Notes: generated from the sequence alone by a model not told the origin. Positions 8,361-17,841 are shown, counted from the stretch's first letter. The stretch: 64,000 nt of DNA from Paenibacillus sp. MMS20-IR301 (GCF_032302195.1 NZ_CP135275.1:3224001-3288000); one strand, 5' to 3'. Numbers and translations: made by a program.

Positions 8361-9230
8361 CTAGCCGTTAATAATTTCTCCGCCGTTCACATGTATTACC
8401 TGTCCGCTTACATAGGATGAATCATCGGAGGCGAGATAGACGTATGCCGGTGCCAGCTCTTCCGGCTGTCCCGGACGTTTCATCGGCTGGGTGGCGCCGA
8501 ATTCACTGACCTTCTGTGCGTCAAAGGTAGACGGGATCAGCGGAGTCCAGATCGGGCCGGGTGCTACAGCGTTTACCCGGATGCCTTTGTCCGCCAGATT
8601 CACGGACAGCGAGCGGGTGAAGCTGAGAATCGCCCCTTTGGTCGCAGAATAATCCAAGAGCTGCGGCTGGCCGCGGTAGGCTGTAACCGAAGTGGTGTTG
8701 ATGATGGCAGAGCCCTTTTTCAAGTGGGGCATGGCAGCCTTAGTCAGATAGAACATGGAGAATATATTCGTCCGGAAGGTCCGTTCCAGCTGCTCGGCGG
8801 TAATATCCTCAATGTTGTCCTGCGGATGCTGCTCTGCCGCATTATTTATGAGGATATCCAGCTTGCCGAGTCCCTCAACCGTTTTATTGATCAGATCCTG
8901 GCAGAACGCCTCAACCCCGATGTCGCCGGAGATCAGAATACATTTCCGCCCTTCCTGTTCAACCTGGCGCTTAGTTTCCTCTGCATCGGCATGCTCGTTC
9001 AGATAGGATATGACAACATCAGCGCCTTCTTTGGCAAAATGAACAGCAACCGCGCGTCCGATTCCGCTGTCTCCTCCCGTAATGAGCGCCGCTTTGCCCA
9101 GCAGCTTACCTGCCGCCTTATACGCAGATGTCTCAAATTCGGGCAGCGGATGCATCTCGCTTTCTATTCCCGGCTGACGGTCCTGTACCTGCGGGGGCAG
9201 GGTTTTGACGGGTTGTTTGTTGTCTGGCAT
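8361..9230 (-). CDS. Short-chain dehydrogenase, general stress protein 39-like
   Basis: A 289-residue NAD(P)-dependent short-chain dehydrogenase. After a charged 40-residue N-terminal extension come the Rossmann motif TGGDSGIGRA (about 52-61), the structural NNAAEQ motif, the catalytic Ser in NTTSVTAY and the YxxxK motif YSATKGA. The N-terminal extension ending in ETSAYKAAGKLLGK is typical of the B. subtilis YdaD (GSP39), YhdF and YhxC/D group, whose substrates are not established. AAAGGAG lies 8 bases before the ATG. It is a single gene, divergent from the Nudix gene; no SigB-type promoter is evident. Confidence 0.85.
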   Translation of the reverse strand: MPDNKQPVKTLPPQVQDRQPGIESEMHPLPEFETSAYKAAGKLLGKAALITGGDSGIGRAVAVHFAKEGADVVISYLNEHADAEETKRQVEQEGRKCILISGDIGVEAFCQDLINKTVEGLGKLDILINNAAEQHPQDNIEDITAEQLERTFRTNIFSMFYLTKAAMPHLKKGSAIINTTSVTAYRGQPQLLDYSATKGAILSFTRSLSVNLADKGIRVNAVAPGPIWTPLIPSTFDAQKVSEFGATQPMKRPGQPEELAPAYVYLASDDSSYVSGQVIHVNGGEIING

Positions 9231-9445
9231 AGTTCATTCTCCTTTCATTCTGCAGTTATTCTGTGAAACTGATCATGTTAGGATGGCTTAAGCGGCAATG
9301 ATTATTCATAATTAACCTCAGCCTGTGCCTTGCAGCTCAATTTACCGCACGCTATATGCGGCTATACGTTATGTTAATTACCACACCCTGATGCCGGTCA
9401 AACACAAATCGTTCTTCCGGCAGCGGACAGAGGAGAGATCCGTAA

Positions 9446-9880
9446 GTGCCCAATAAATCACAATCGATCATAGTAGCGGTAAAAGGTGTGATCCTGCATC
9501 AAGGGAGAATCCTGCTTGTCCGCAGGACAGCTGCAGATTCAGCCGGTGCCGGGAGCTGGGAATGTGCGGGAGGCAAAATCGAATTCGGTGAGAGTCTGGA
9601 GACTGCACTCCAGCGGGAGATTCAAGAGGAGACCGGACTTGAGGTTACAGCAGAACGTATCCTTTATGCAGTGACCCTGTTGACCGCTCCCGGCAGGCAG
9701 GTCGTCATCATCACCTATCTGTGCCGTCCGCTGCAGCAGCAGCTGGAAGTGCTTCTCTCAGAGGAACATACCGATTACCGCTGGTGCACCATAAGCGAGC
9801 TGTATACCCTGCTCCCTGCGCAGATTACCGCCGATTTTACCCGGCACGGCATTTTTAAACTGGAAGGGCTCCTGCCGTAA
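9446..9880 (+). CDS. Nudix hydrolase
   Basis: A 144-residue Nudix pyrophosphohydrolase. The Nudix box is seen as GGKIEFGESLETALQREIQE continuing ETGLEV (about 38-63), with the Gly, Glu, Arg and three metal-binding Glu residues all present. Such enzymes hydrolyse nucleoside diphosphate derivatives; the MutT-like SIIVAVKGVILHQGRILLVRR start suggests NTP sanitising or ADP-ribose type substrates but does not decide it. The start is GTG (9446) with GAGGAG 10 bases upstream. It precedes the amidohydrolase gene by 109 bases on the same strand. Confidence 0.85.
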   Translation: MPNKSQSIIVAVKGVILHQGRILLVRRTAADSAGAGSWECAGGKIEFGESLETALQREIQEETGLEVTAERILYAVTLLTAPGRQVVIITYLCRPLQQQLEVLLSEEHTDYRWCTISELYTLLPAQITADFTRHGIFKLEGLLP

Positions 9881-9989
9881 GTAAGTAATGAACGATTATG
9901 AACTGATTATTATCTATATCCGGTAATGCGGAATATTCTATACTTTCCCTTGGAAGACAACTATCTTCACTGGAGGGTCTGGATCTGCC

Positions 9990-11138
9990 ATGGACAATAA
10001 GAATATAGTACTGGCTAACGCAACCATAATCGATGGAACCGGGCGGCAGCCGCTTTATAACGCAACCGTAGAAATCGTGAACGGGCGGTTCGGCACAATT
10101 ACGCAGCATGCAAATAAACGGACGGAGCCGGATTCCGCAGCAGAGATTGATCTTGAGGGGCATGTGATCCTGCCGGGGTTTATCCATACCCATGCCCATA
10201 CCAGCTTCAAGTACATGCAGAATGAGCTGCTTCACGGGTACCATAAGGAATACTTGGCGGCATGCCTCTCGGAAGGAATCACCACCATCCGCGATGAAGG
10301 GATGACCACAGCGGCAACCATTGAAGATGTAATTATACATACGAAACAGCTGGATAACAGATTGTATCCCCGGGTAATCACGACCGGTAAAGTGTTCACA
10401 GCCCCAGGCGGATATGGCGGCCAGGACCCGATCGGGGTGGGCAATGCGGATGAAGCCAGATACAAGGTGCGTGAAGTATTAGAACAAGGAATAGATTGTA
10501 TCAAAACAGCGCTGGAAGACGGTTACGATCCCGGTACCACCGGACTGCCGCAGCTAAACCAGGAAATACTGGAGAGCATTTGCCGGGAAGCCCGGAGGAT
10601 GGGGTCTTACGTATCTGCGCATGTAACGAGTGCACACAATCTTCAGCTTCTGGTCAACGCAGGGATCAGCGATGCGGCGCACATGGTCTACGACAGTCTC
10701 GGTGATGATCTGATTACGCAAATGGTAAAAGCTAATGTACGTATTGTCCCCACCCTCACTGTACTTCGAATGTTTCAGGATAAATTCGGCGCGCCGCTGC
10801 TGGCACAGGGTCTCGATAATGTCCGGAGATTTCTCCAGGCAGGCGGAGAGATTGGGCTGGGGGATGATTTTATCGAAGAGGAAGGCCCGTGGTACAGGCT
10901 GGGTATGCCCTGGTCAGAAATTGCCTTGTTAGGCGAAGCCGGTCTGACTCCGCTTGAGATTATTACGGCCGCTACCTCAACCGGCGCAAAAATATGCAGG
11001 CTGGACCATGAGTTGGGAACCATTGAAACAGGCAAAATAGCTGATTTATTCGTCGTCGGTGGAGACCCGCTTGCCGACATCAATAATCTGCGGAAGGTCA
11101 GATTTGTAATGAAGGACGGCAGGATAGTACCGCAATAA
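9990..11138 (+). CDS. Amidohydrolase family protein (imidazolonepropionase/prolidase-like)
   Basis: A 382-residue metal-dependent hydrolase of the amidohydrolase superfamily. Residues for a binuclear metal site are visible: HTHAH (about 67-71), a Lys in GIDCIKTALEDG that could be carbamylated, His in YVSAHVTS and His in DAAHMVYD, and an Asp in GLGDDF. The C-terminal DHELGTIETGKIADLFVVGGDPLAD-type segment is the small beta-sandwich found in imidazolonepropionase and Xaa-Pro dipeptidase relatives (the run is split here). Likely cytosolic, as no signal peptide is present. The substrate cannot be told from sequence. Start ATG at 9990 has GGAGGG upstream. The gene ends at a large hairpin shared with the convergent membrane protein gene. 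Confidence 0.8.
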   Translation: MDNKNIVLANATIIDGTGRQPLYNATVEIVNGRFGTITQHANKRTEPDSAAEIDLEGHVILPGFIHTHAHTSFKYMQNELLHGYHKEYLAACLSEGITTIRDEGMTTAATIEDVIIHTKQLDNRLYPRVITTGKVFTAPGGYGGQDPIGVGNADEARYKVREVLEQGIDCIKTALEDGYDPGTTGLPQLNQEILESICREARRMGSYVSAHVTSAHNLQLLVNAGISDAAHMVYDSLGDDLITQMVKANVRIVPTLTVLRMFQDKFGAPLLAQGLDNVRRFLQAGGEIGLGDDFIEEEGPWYRLGMPWSEIALLGEAGLTPLEIITAATSTGAKICRLDHELGTIETGKIADLFVVGGDPLADINNLRKVRFVMKDGRIVPQ

Positions 11139-11190
11139 ATCACACTTTACGGAGTATTAGAGAAGGAATAAAAGGCAGGTACCCACATAT

Positions 11191-11245
11191 AACCAGACAG
11201 CGGCAGACCGGGCTTGTTACTTGCCCCGGCTGCCGCTGTCTGGTT
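11191..11245. terminator. Bidirectional terminator between convergent genes
   Basis: AACCAGACAGCGGCAG (11191-11206) pairs with CTGCCGCTGTCTGGTT (11230-11245); the stem continues with CCGGG/CCCGG past a one-base bulge. It lies between the amidohydrolase and the minus-strand membrane protein and can serve both. Confidence 0.7.
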
Positions 11246-11267
11246 TACTGGCAGGAACAGATTCTAT

Positions 11268-11693
11268 TTAGATAAGCCGCTTGTACACCATGAAGAACAT
11301 CATGATAATCAGCACAACCATCAGCAGCAGGCTCATAGTGCGGATCTTATTCGTTTCCGCCGATACATCACGGTTCTCACGCATTCCGGCTGCGGCCAGG
11401 CGCAGAGGCTTGCTGATAATGCCGCCGAGGGCGAACATCGCCAGCAGCAGCACCGTTACAATAATCATCCAGGCGATTGAATAATCTCCCTGAGACATCA
11501 TGTAGCCGCCGGTCAGCAGCTGAATCACAAGTCCGTACTGGGCGAACCGGTTGAATCCTCCGATTGCGCTTAAGGTACCCTCTTTGGCCGGGGCGGACAG
11601 CTTGGCAGTCCCGCTCAGAATGAACGGTAGTACCAGATAAAAGCCCAGCGCCAGCGTGCCAATCATATGCAGGAAATAGAAGATACGGTCCAT
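11268..11693 (-). CDS. Small four-helix membrane protein, function unknown
   Basis: A 141-residue integral membrane protein starting MDRIFYFLHMIGTLALGFYL, with four predicted membrane segments (about 5-27, 45-65, 73-93 and 115-137) and a short charged loop (RENRDVSAETNK). The ATG at 11693 has GGAGGAG seven bases upstream; a longer frame from a TTG at 11708 would place that site inside the gene. It is 51 bases after mdh on the same strand and may share its transcript. I do not recognise the family; a relation to the DUF2269/CopD-like four-helix proteins is possible but not shown. Confidence 0.7.
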   Translation of the reverse strand: MDRIFYFLHMIGTLALGFYLVLPFILSGTAKLSAPAKEGTLSAIGGFNRFAQYGLVIQLLTGGYMMSQGDYSIAWMIIVTVLLLAMFALGGIISKPLRLAAAGMRENRDVSAETNKIRTMSLLLMVVLIIMMFFMVYKRLI

Positions 11694-11744
11694 ACTGCTC
11701 TCCTCCAATTTGAATGTGATAGTGGTGTCTGAATAGTACGAATG

Positions 11745-12686
11745 TTACACCGTCACTGCTGAAGTTACGGCACGGACTGAATCAGCTGACTTATCCAGTG
11801 CCGCCTTCTCTTCTGCAGTAAGCTCCAGCTCATAGATCTTCTCAATACCTTCTGCACCAAGCAATGCCGGGATCCCCATAAACAGATTATCATAGCCGTA
11901 TTCACCCTCCAGCAGGGCAATGACCGGAATAATCCGTTTCTTATCCTTCAGGATCGCCTCAGTCATTTGTACAAGCGAAGCCGCCGGTGCATAATAGGCA
12001 CTGCCGTTGCCGAGCAGGCTGACGATTTCTCCGCCGCCAACACGGGTACGCTGCACAATCTCAGCGATACGTTCTGCCGGAATCAGTGTATCAATCGGAA
12101 TTCCGCCAACACTGGAATAACGCACCAGCGGAACCATATCATCGCCATGTCCGCCCAGCACAAAGCCGCGTACATCTTCAACAGAAACATTAAGCTCCTG
12201 GGCGATGAATGTACAGTAACGTGCGGTATCAAGCACACCGGATTGGCCGATTACGCGGTTCTTAGGAAAGCCAAGCGCATTGTAAGCCACATAAGTCATG
12301 GCATCGACAGGGTTGCTTAGTATGATTACGATGGATTCAGGAGCCACACGCTTCACATTCTCACAAACCGTTTTCACAATGCCAGCATTGGTGTTCACGA
12401 GATCATCACGGCTCATGCCGGGCTTGCGGGCAATTCCGGCAGTAATGATAACGATATCGGAGTCTGCTGCATCCTCATAGCTTGCGGTACCTGTAATCTG
12501 AGCGTCGAACTTCTGTACAGGTCCGGCTTCCAGCATATCCAGCGCCTTGCCCTTGGTCGGATTCTCGAGCTGCGGGATGTCGAGCAGTACGACATTGCCG
12601 AGCTCCTTTTGTGCAAGCATGAGCGCCGTTGTCGCGCCGGTGAAGCCGGCACCTACAACAGTGATTTTATAACGTTTGATGGCCAC
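11745..12686 (-). CDS. mdh: Malate dehydrogenase
   Basis: A 313-residue NAD-dependent malate dehydrogenase of the LDH-like type, oxidising malate to oxaloacetate in the TCA cycle. Seen are the Rossmann loop [12 protein letters not shown], the substrate arginines in [22 protein letters not shown], and the catalytic His in [11 protein letters not shown]. The start is GTG (12684-12686) with AGGAGGT six bases upstream; a longer frame reaching 12767 has no such signal. It is the third gene of citZ-icd-mdh, the standard Firmicute order. The 233-base gap to icd contains a hairpin-type repeat, so mdh may have its own promoter. Confidence 0.96.
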   Translation of the reverse strand: MAIKRYKITVVGAGFTGATTALMLAQKELGNVVLLDIPQLENPTKGKALDMLEAGPVQKFDAQITGTASYEDAADSDIVIITAGIARKPGMSRDDLVNTNAGIVKTVCENVKRVAPESIVIILSNPVDAMTYVAYNALGFPKNRVIGQSGVLDTARYCTFIAQELNVSVEDVRGFVLGGHGDDMVPLVRYSSVGGIPIDTLIPAERIAEIVQRTRVGGGEIVSLLGNGSAYYAPAASLVQMTEAILKDKKRIIPVIALLEGEYGYDNLFMGIPALLGAEGIEKIYELELTAEEKAALDKSADSVRAVTSAVTV

Positions 12687-12759
12687 GGAAAGACCTCCTA
12701 GAAATATTAACAGCATACTTTTCACACATTCATCTTCAAAAAGCAAAGCACAAAAGTAA

Positions 12760-12810
12760 CCCCACAAAGTGGAGCTTCAGCCCGGGTGAAGACTAGGTAC
12801 TCTGTGGCGG
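12760..12810. repeat. Single copy of the CCCCACAAAGT hairpin repeat
   Basis: CCCCACAAAGTGGAGCTTC opens a 51-base element that ends GGTACTCTGTGGCGG. It is a diverged copy of the element found three times at 21086-21266, in the same orientation, and sits in the icd-mdh gap upstream of mdh. Confidence 0.6.
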
Positions 12811-12919
12811 CCCAAAACATTTAATCTGAATTACTGCAAGTAATACAAGCATAAGCCGCACTATTGTGCAGCCTATACTTGCAATTTAAAGTTTCTGGCT
12901 TTAGATGCCGATTAGATGC

Positions 12920-14215
12920 TTACAGATTGTTAATGATCTCGTCGGCGAAGGCGGAGCATTTCAGCTCAGTAGCGCCTTCCATCTGACGGGCGAAATCATA
13001 AGTTACGGTCTTGTTGTTAATCGCGGTGCTCATTCCCTTGTAGATCAGGTCAGCCGCTTCCTGCCAGCCCAGATGCTCAAGCAGCATTACGCCGGAGAGG
13101 ATAACCGACCCCGGGTTCACAACATCCTTATCCGCATACTTAGGTGCTGTACCATGGGTCGCTTCAAAAATAGCATGTCCCGTAATATAGTTAATGTTCG
13201 CGCCCGGAGCGATACCAATGCCGCCGATCTGGGCAGCCAGTGCATCGGAGAGATAATCTCCGTTCAGGTTCAGTGTCGCGATTACATCGAAGTCTGTCGG
13301 ACGGGTCAGCACCTGCTGCAGGGCAATATCTGCGATAGCATCCTTAATGATAATTTTGCCGGCTACTTCAGCTTCCTTCTGGGCAGCATTTGCCGCAGCT
13401 TCACCGTCACGTTCCTTAATCACATCATACTGGTTCCAGGTGAAGACCTTGTCCCCGAACTCCTGCTCGGCCACTTCGTAGCCCCAGTTCTTAAATGCGC
13501 CTTCGGTGAACTTCATGATGTTGCCTTTGTGCACGAGCGTCACACTCTTGCGTCCGTGCTTGATGGCATATTCCACAGCAGAACGCACCAGGCGCTTCGA
13601 GCCTTCCTCGGATACAGGCTTAATCCCGATACCGGAGGTTTCCGGGAAGCGGATTTTGTTCACACCCATCTCCTTCTGGAGGAATTCGATAACCTTCTTC
13701 ACTTCAGCCGAACCTTCCTGATACTCGATCCCGGCATAAATATCTTCAGTGTTTTCGCGGAAAATAACCATATCCACCAGCTCAGGATGCTTCACCGGAG
13801 AAGGTACACCGTCGAAGTAACGCACCGGACGCAAACATACATAGAGGTCCAGCTCCTGGCGCAGCGCCACGTTAAGTGAACGGATTCCGCCGCCGATTGG
13901 CGTTGTAAGCGGGCCCTTAATCGCCACAATATACTCGCGGATGGCTTCCAGCGTATCGTTCGGCAGCCATTCACCATATGTATTGAAGGCTTTCTCGCCG
14001 GCAAAAACTTCGTACCAGGCAATCTGCTTCTTGCCGCCGTAAGCTTTCTCTACAGCTGCATCCAGCACCCGCTTGGAGGCTTTCCAAATGTCACGGCCTG
14101 TACCGTCACCCTCGATAAAGGGGATAATCGGCTGATCCGGAACCAGCAGCTTGCCGTCTTCGATTGTAATTTGTTCGCCTTCTGTGGGCAGATCGTATTT
14201 TTCCAGTTTCAACAT
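12920..14215 (-). CDS. icd: Isocitrate dehydrogenase (NADP)
   Basis: A 431-residue isocitrate dehydrogenase converting isocitrate to 2-oxoglutarate. Motifs: [16 protein letters not shown] at the N-terminus, the substrate loop [13 protein letters not shown] with Ser113 at the position phosphorylated in E. coli, [14 protein letters not shown], and the nucleotide region [13 protein letters not shown]. The latter fits the NADP-dependent bacterial type. ATG at 14215 has AGGAGG 10 bases upstream. It is 210 bases downstream of citZ; a hairpin at 14297-14334 lies in this gap. Confidence 0.95.
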   Translation of the reverse strand: MLKLEKYDLPTEGEQITIEDGKLLVPDQPIIPFIEGDGTGRDIWKASKRVLDAAVEKAYGGKKQIAWYEVFAGEKAFNTYGEWLPNDTLEAIREYIVAIKGPLTTPIGGGIRSLNVALRQELDLYVCLRPVRYFDGVPSPVKHPELVDMVIFRENTEDIYAGIEYQEGSAEVKKVIEFLQKEMGVNKIRFPETSGIGIKPVSEEGSKRLVRSAVEYAIKHGRKSVTLVHKGNIMKFTEGAFKNWGYEVAEQEFGDKVFTWNQYDVIKERDGEAAANAAQKEAEVAGKIIIKDAIADIALQQVLTRPTDFDVIATLNLNGDYLSDALAAQIGGIGIAPGANINYITGHAIFEATHGTAPKYADKDVVNPGSVILSGVMLLEHLGWQEAADLIYKGMSTAINNKTVTYDFARQMEGATELKCSAFADEIINNL

Positions 14216-14296
14216 TGGTGGGAATTCCTCCTAAAAGTATGATGTACAAGCATAATCAATAGGCAGTTGCTGCATATATTATAGTTCATTCAAGCG

Positions 14297-14334
14297 GAAA
14301 CAGCTACGCCGTCCTGTAGAGGACGGGGCGTTTC
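14297..14334. other. Stable hairpin in the citZ-icd gap
   Basis: GAAAC and ACGCCGTCC (14297-14314) pair with GGACGGGGCGT and GTTTC (14321-14334) around a 6-base loop. It has no T run on the minus strand, so it looks more like an mRNA stability or processing element than a terminator. Confidence 0.45.
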
Positions 14335-14403
14335 AGCGAGAAATAGAAGTATAAGTTATCATGCAAAGCATATAAACTCTTATATTTGTACTAAAGGGTT
14401 GGA

Positions 14404-14421
14404 GCGGCCCGCAAGGGCCGC
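14404..14421 (-). terminator. Possible weak terminator after citZ
   Basis: GCGGCCC and GGGCCGC form a tight stem around GCAA five bases past the citZ stop. Only a short CCCTTT follows, so read-through into icd is likely. Confidence 0.35.
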
Positions 14422-14425
14422 CCTG

Positions 14426-15538
14426 TTATCGCTCGTCTACAGGCACATATTTCATGTCGGACATGCCGGTATATTCAGCACGCGGGCGGATGATCCGGTT
14501 GTCTTCATACTGCTCCAGAATGTGTGCAGTCCAGCCCGAGGTCCGGCTGATGGCAAAAATCGGAGTGAACAGCTCACGCTCGATACCCAGCTGTGTGTAT
14601 ACGGACGCTGAATAGAAATCGACATTGGGCTTAAGGCCTTTTTGCCCTGTAATCAGCTCTTCCACTCTGACCGACATGTCATAAAGCGCTGTATCATTCT
14701 TCATCGTACCGAGCTCATGCGACATCTTCATCAGATGTTTGGCCCGCGGATCGCCATTCTTATATACCCGGTGTCCAAAGCCCATAATCTTCTCACGGCG
14801 CTCCAGCTTCCCTTGGATATAAGGTTCAACGGCGTCCAGATTGCCGATTTCCTCCAGCATCTTCATAACAGCCTCATTCGCACCGCCATGCAGCGGCCCC
14901 TTGAGCGCGCCAATAGCCGAAGTAACGCCCGAGTAGATGTCGGACAATGTCGCCACGGTTACCCGTCCGGCAAAAGTTGAAGCATTCAGCTCATGGTCGG
15001 CATGCAGCACAAGCGCTGTATCCAGCGCCTTGACGGATACAATATCCGGCTGCTCTCCCCAGAGCATGTAAAGGAAATTCTCAGCGATGGTCAGGCCTTC
15101 CTTAGGCGCGACCGGCTCAAGCCCTTTACGGATACGTGCAAGGGCTGCAACCACCGTCGGAATCTGCGCCTGCAGCTTCACCGCTTTGGTCCGGTTGGCT
15201 TCGGGGCTCATATCTTCCGCTGCCTCATCGTAAAGCGCCAGACTTGATACAGCGGAGCGCAGGGCTGCCATCGTGTTCGCGTCCTTCGGATACAGCTTCA
15301 TTTGGGCAAGCACCTGGTCCGGTATCGGCGCGAACGAGCTGAGGTCACGCCGCAGGGCTTCAAGCTCCGGTACAGTCGGCAGGCTGCCAAACCACAGCAA
15401 ATAAGCAGTTTCTTCAAAGGTGGCATGATCCGCCAGATCATCAATGTCATAACCGCGGTAAGTGAGTACTCCATCCACGATTGAGCTGATCGATGAGGTC
15501 GTTGCAACGATGCCTTCAAGTCCTTTAGTAGCTGTCAT
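14426..15538 (-). CDS. citZ: Citrate synthase
   Basis: A 370-residue type I citrate synthase condensing acetyl-CoA and oxaloacetate. The family start TKGLEGIVATTSSISSIVDG is followed by the catalytic His regions LHADHELNASTF and MGFGHRVYKNGDPRA and the Asp in PNVDFYSASVY. The ATG at 15538 has AAGGAG nine bases upstream; the 15-residue extension to 15583 is unlikely. First gene of citZ-icd-mdh. A cre-like site lies about 250 bases upstream, in keeping with CcpA control of citZ in Bacillus. Confidence 0.96.
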   Translation of the reverse strand: MTATKGLEGIVATTSSISSIVDGVLTYRGYDIDDLADHATFEETAYLLWFGSLPTVPELEALRRDLSSFAPIPDQVLAQMKLYPKDANTMAALRSAVSSLALYDEAAEDMSPEANRTKAVKLQAQIPTVVAALARIRKGLEPVAPKEGLTIAENFLYMLWGEQPDIVSVKALDTALVLHADHELNASTFAGRVTVATLSDIYSGVTSAIGALKGPLHGGANEAVMKMLEEIGNLDAVEPYIQGKLERREKIMGFGHRVYKNGDPRAKHLMKMSHELGTMKNDTALYDMSVRVEELITGQKGLKPNVDFYSASVYTQLGIERELFTPIFAISRTSGWTAHILEQYEDNRIIRPRAEYTGMSDMKYVPVDER

Positions 15539-15790
15539 AGTCTCTCTCTCCTTTGCCAACTGGGTTGTAAAAATCCGTATCAAACCTCATGAAAACATTT
15601 ACAATTTTAAGTATTTCAATTCTCCGTAGCAGGCGCCTGTACTTAGTCTGTGGATTGCAACTAGATTTCTGCTGTTAACCTGTAATTATCATACCGGATT
15701 TTGACGGTTATGTGAACAACATGGAAGCTTTGCGACGCATCAAATGATTTTATCGGAGAGATAGAAAAAAACTAATGATTCCCCTGTTTC

Positions 15791-15806
15791 ATGGGAACGC
15801 TTTCAG
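15791..15806. promoter_or_regulatory. Candidate CcpA (cre) site upstream of citZ
   Basis: ATGGGAACGCTTTCAG matches the cre consensus WTGNAARCGNWWWCAW at 14 of 16 positions. It lies in the 408-base divergent gap between citZ (minus) and ytvI (plus), 253 bases from the citZ start, so it could act on either. Confidence 0.5.
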
Positions 15807-15946
15807 GTTAGCTGCACACCTGTATTCCGTCCATTTCCGTCCCCGGCTAGTCTTTTCACCTGCCCTATGAATATACATAAGACGAGCAGCTAGAGCCCGT
15901 ATTTACATATCCATAGGAGTGGGAGGGACCGGAAATCGATACACTT

Positions 15947-17050
15947 GTGCTGAAAAGAGTGCTGCGCGGCCTGTGGGTGGTCCTCGCCGCCGTCATCATC
16001 CTGCTGGCCGTTTATGTACTGCTGCCGCTACTGTACCCGCTGCTGCTCGCGTGGCTGCTGGCTTATCTGATCCATCCGCTGGTTCTGATCCTGAAGGGGA
16101 TGAAGCTTCCCGGCTGGCTGGCCGTGTCCCTCTCTCTGCTCTTCTACATCGGGGGTACCGCCCTCGTCCTGACTGCGCTGATTACCCGGCTGGTGAAGGA
16201 GCTGATTGTCCTGCTCCAGACCTTCGATCTCCATACAGACCAGTGGCGCGAGCTGCTGCTCTCCATCAGCCGCAATGCCAGTATTCAAAATATTATTAAC
16301 CAAATCAACCAGTTTTACCACGACAACCCCGGTTATCATGCCACGATCGACAGCAATATCAGCAGAACTACGGAAACGGTCGGCCATGCCATGACCCAGC
16401 TGATCACCGGCTTCTTCAATATGATTCTGCGGCTGATCTCCTCGCTGCCGAGCCTGGGTACAATTCTGATTGTGATCGTGCTGGCCGCCTTTTTCCTCAG
16501 TACGGGCTGGGAAAGGCATAATGCCAAATTGACTGCCCTCCTGCCTGCGCCGCTGCTCCGGCCGCTGTCCGAGATTTGGCAGGATCTCCGCAAAGCGCTG
16601 TCCGGCTATCTCCGGGCACAGCTGGTGCTGATCTCGGTCACTGCAGTAATTGTCATTGCCGGGCTGCTGCTGCTGGGCGTGGACTCGGCCTTTGCCATCG
16701 GGATCACCATCGGAATTGTCGATCTCGTGCCTTATGTCGGAGTCGGCATCGTGCTCCTCCCTTGGGCGCTCTACTCGTATATGACCGGCAACCTGACCCT
16801 GGCTATCGGCCTGCTGGTGCTGTATGCCGTCATTCTGGTGACCCGCCAGGTGCTGGAGCCCAAGGTGCTTGCCAGCAGCATCGGCCTGGATCCGCTCGCG
16901 ATGCTGATCGGCATGTTCGCCGGGCTGCAGCTGCTCGGCATGCCGGGCCTGATCCTCGGCCCGGTGCTGCTCGTGGTGCTGGACGCCTGCAGCCGGGCCG
17001 GAGTATTCCGCGCGTTATACAGCTATATTCTTAGCGGGCGGCTGCATTAG
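15947..17050 (+). CDS. ytvI: Sporulation integral membrane protein YtvI (AI-2E transporter family)
   Basis: A 367-residue polytopic protein of the AI-2E/UPF0118 exporter family, with about seven to eight membrane segments, a soluble region rich in Asn/Gln/Ser around residues 95-145, and the family segments GVDSAFAIGITIGIVDLVPY and LEPKVLASSIGLDPLAMLIG. In B. subtilis ytvI lies at this same position beside fxsA and citZ, but all on one strand; here it is inverted. The GTG at 15947 is used, but the GGGAGGG site is about 18 bases upstream, which is long; in-frame codons between (ATC at 15935) would fit the spacing better. The transported substrate is unknown. Confidence 0.82.
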   Translation: MLKRVLRGLWVVLAAVIILLAVYVLLPLLYPLLLAWLLAYLIHPLVLILKGMKLPGWLAVSLSLLFYIGGTALVLTALITRLVKELIVLLQTFDLHTDQWRELLLSISRNASIQNIINQINQFYHDNPGYHATIDSNISRTTETVGHAMTQLITGFFNMILRLISSLPSLGTILIVIVLAAFFLSTGWERHNAKLTALLPAPLLRPLSEIWQDLRKALSGYLRAQLVLISVTAVIVIAGLLLLGVDSAFAIGITIGIVDLVPYVGVGIVLLPWALYSYMTGNLTLAIGLLVLYAVILVTRQVLEPKVLASSIGLDPLAMLIGMFAGLQLLGMPGLILGPVLLVVLDACSRAGVFRALYSYILSGRLH

Positions 17051-17054
17051 TTGG

Positions 17055-17138
17055 GCGAGCGGCGCGGGTGTGCGGGCGAGCGGCGCGGGTGTGCGGGCGA
17101 GCGGCGCGGGTGTGCGGGCGAGCGGCGCGGGTGTGCGG
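17055..17138. repeat. 21-bp GC-rich tandem repeat, four copies
   Basis: Four perfect copies of a 21-base unit beginning GCGAGCGGCGCGG and ending GTGTGCGG, starting five bases after the ytvI stop. The period is a multiple of three, so all frames stay open; I regard it as non-coding. Confidence 0.85.
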
Positions 17139-17229
17139 GAGGCAGGTAAGCGAAGAAGGCTGCCGGGGCAGCGGGTTAAAAGGGGATGTACTCCTCGGTT
17201 ACTCATTCCGCCTACACTTACTAAAATTA

Positions 17230-17568
17230 GGGGCACTTGTGCTCCTATTTTGATCATTCTGCCTACTTTCGGCGGAATTAGGGGCACTTGTGCTCCTATT
17301 TTGATCATTCTGCCTACTTTTGGCGGAATTAGGGGCACTTGTGCTCCTATTTTGATCATTCTGCCTACTTTCGGCGGAATTAGGGGCACTTGTGCTCCTA
17401 TTTTGATCATTCTGCCTACTTTCGGCGGAATTAGGGGCACTTGTGCTCCTATTTTGATCATTCTGCCTACTTTCGGCGGAATTAGGGGCACTTGTGCTCC
17501 TATTTTGATCATTCTGCCTACTTTTGGCGGAATTAGGGGCACTTGTGCTCTTATTTTGATCATTCGCC
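17230..17568. repeat. 51-bp tandem repeat, six full copies plus a partial
   Basis: Copies start at 17230, 17281, 17332, 17383, 17434, 17485 and 17536 (partial). Each contains GGGGCACTTGTGCTCC, a short imperfect hairpin, and the palindrome TTTGATCATT. Sequence between copies differs by only one or two bases (TTTCGG or TTTTGG). A diverged half copy precedes the array. Because 51 is divisible by three the repeat is open in several frames on both strands (17-residue protein repeats); no ribosome binding site supports translation. Confidence 0.9.
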
Positions 17569-17620
17569 AACTCAAGTAATTCTAAAGTGATTAATCTCTT
17601 TACTTCCCACTATTTTCCCA

Positions 17621-17828
17621 ACTTCCAGCGCACTTAATGTGACTTTTCCCTTTATTACTCACCGTACCGCCCACTTCCAGCACACTTAATGCGACTTTTC
17701 CCTTTATCGCTCACCATGCCGCCCACTTCCAGCACACTTAATGCGACTTTTCCCTTTATCGCTCACCATGCCGCCCACTTCCAGCACACTTAATGTGACT
17801 TTTCCCTTTGTTGCTCACCGTCCCGCCA
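17621..17828. repeat. 52-bp tandem repeat, four copies
   Basis: Copies start at 17621, 17673, 17725 and 17777. Each has ACTTCCAGCNCACTTAATG, then NGACTTTTCCCTTT and a CTCACC(A/G)TNCCGCC end. The CACTTAA...TTTTCC core resembles the motif seen at 41798-41990. The period is not a multiple of three, which argues against coding. Confidence 0.9.
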
Positions 17829-17841
17829 ATCCCCTCAAAAA

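Noticed and set aside
9231..9445. SigB-type promoter for the GSP39-like dehydrogenase
   Set aside because: GTTTGA and GGGTGT occur but only nine bases apart, too close for a SigB promoter.
17015..17579. Long open frames on both strands through the tandem arrays, as a possible repeat protein
   Set aside because: The frames exist because the 51-bp and 21-bp periods are multiples of three; no start signal or known family.
17230..17828. Possible CRISPR array
   Set aside because: The copies abut each other with no unique spacers, and no cas gene is in the window.
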